From: Hwangdonia lutea
GTDB lineage: Bacteria > Bacteroidota > Bacteroidia > Flavobacteriales > Flavobacteriaceae
Direction: 5' to 3'
Assembly: GCF_032814565.1 (NCBI RefSeq)
Contig: NZ_CP136521.1
Location: forward strand, 902,501 to 966,500
DNA: 64,000 nt
Shown one piece after another: positions 63,408 to 64,000 of this stretch. The position numbers and the translations under genes are program-made. The notes beneath the pieces are model-generated. The model did not search any database. It had not been told where the DNA came from and worked only from the letters and a program-made list of their open reading frames with translations. How positions within the stretch are numbered: the stretch's first letter is position 1; the number at the start of each line of letters is the position of its first letter.

Positions 63408-64000
63408 CACATATTAAAGTCATCATTCCCGCATTCAACGAAGCAAATTCCATCACACACGTTATTCATGATATTCCCAATATAGTTGATGAAATTATTG
63501 TGGTTAGCAACAACTCTACCGACGATACCGAAATTAACGCTAAAAAAGCTGGGGCAACCGTTTTAACCGAACCTCGAAAAGGCTACGGATATGCCTGTTT
63601 AAAAGGCATGCAGCATATTGCAAATCAAAATACTAAACCAGACATCGTTGTGTTTTTAGATGGCGATTACAGCGATTATCCCGAAGAATTAACAAAAATT
63701 GTAGCGCCAATTATTAATGATGACATAGATTTTGTAATCGGTGCCCGTGTAAAACGACTTAGAGAACAGGGCGCTATGACGTTGCCCCAAATTTTCGGAA
63801 ATTGGTTGGCAACCACATTAATGTCTTTATTTTTTGGAGCAAAATTCACCGATTTGGGTCCGTTTAGAGCTATTAAATACGATAAACTATTGGGCCTAAA
63901 TATGGAAGATAAAACCTATGGCTGGACGGTAGAAATGCAATTAAAAGCTTTAAAACAAAAACTAACATACACCGAAATACCGGTGAATTACAGAAACCGA
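63404..64000 (+). CDS. DPM1-like family 2 glycosyltransferase, cut by window edge
   Basis: An ATG at 63404 opens 199 codons that continue past the window end. It has a GT2 start (VIIPAFNEANSITHVI), the NNSTDDT acidic turn and LDGDYSDYPEE, and the GAKFTDLGPFRAI block typical of dolichyl-phosphate mannosyltransferase-like enzymes. It may transfer a sugar to a lipid or polyprenyl phosphate carrier. If it belongs to the arsenosugar series it would be a third glycosyltransferase. It overlaps the broken MORN-like gene by 4 bases. Confidence 0.9.
   Translation, partial: MTHIKVIIPAFNEANSITHVIHDIPNIVDEIIVVSNNSTDDTEINAKKAGATVLTEPRKGYGYACLKGMQHIANQNTKPDIVVFLDGDYSDYPEELTKIVAPIINDDIDFVIGARVKRLREQGAMTLPQIFGNWLATTLMSLFFGAKFTDLGPFRAIKYDKLLGLNMEDKTYGWTVEMQLKALKQKLTYTEIPVNYRNR

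Noticed and set aside
1-64000. CRISPR arrays, prophage, transposase genes, rRNA operon
   Set aside because: No regularly spaced repeats, phage structural genes, transposase motifs or rRNA sequences were seen.

Overview
The window is chromosomal DNA from a member of the Flavobacteriaceae (Bacteroidota), probably marine. The sequence is AT-rich and the genes are family-typical: SusC/SusD pair, type IX secretion genes porV and porU, gliding gene gldJ, many signal peptides ending in SQ or AQ, and promoters of the Bacteroidota type (TTTG about 19 nt upstream of TAnnTTTG). I see no plasmid, phage, CRISPR array or insertion sequence with a transposase.

Layout. 1-7.4 kb (minus): a porin-like protein cut by the left edge, then an orphan susC-susD-lipoprotein locus without a local regulator or enzyme. 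7.6-13.7 kb (plus): rnhB, a large lipoprotein with a propeller-like C-terminus, an OmpA-family protein and an NdpA-family nucleoid-associated protein. 13.7-24.3 kb (minus): SDR oxidoreductase, M28 peptidase, pdhC, pdhA, cdd, porV and porU. 24.6-27.7 kb (plus): gldJ and murF. 27.8-36.1 kb (minus): PAS/LuxR regulator, tRNA-Val, folC, tonB-exbD-exbB, nhaD, an amino-acid dehydrogenase and anmK. 36.3 kb: acyl-CoA dehydrogenase (plus) facing a PIF1-type helicase (minus). 40.1-45.7 kb: a purine-oxidation locus with guanine deaminase, two-subunit xanthine dehydrogenase, a small membrane protein and the XdhC accessory protein.

45.8-64 kb is the most distinctive part, an arsenosugar biosynthesis island. 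In order it carries an AhpD-like peroxidase, radical SAM ArsS, a rhodanese, a TIGR04282-type glycosyltransferase, purine nucleoside phosphorylase, the arsenite methyltransferase ArsM, a DUF547 protein and a TIGR04283-type glycosyltransferase. After a carboxypeptidase-regulatory-domain protein, a block of genes on the opposite strand interrupts the series: phosphoesterase, a short BamA-like barrel, an unknown lipoprotein, a GH113-like lipoprotein, a barrel protein and a second DUF547 protein. The plus-strand series then resumes with an FAD oxidoreductase, a membrane 4Fe-4S protein, a MORN-like gene broken by one stop codon, and a DPM1-like glycosyltransferase that runs off the right edge. ArsM and ArsS are expected to make the dimethylarsenical-deoxyadenosine intermediate, and PNP plus glycosyltransferases could convert it to arsenosugar or arsenolipid headgroups. 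The later steps are inferred from co-localisation only.

The intergenic DNA is rich in small repeats: a family of CCTGTCAGG/CCTGAAAGG hairpins used as terminators, GC-rich palindromes just upstream of start codons and also inside genes, two copies of a GGGCGTTACC...CCTAACGC element, and a hairpin-forming element of about 156 bp upstream of cdd.
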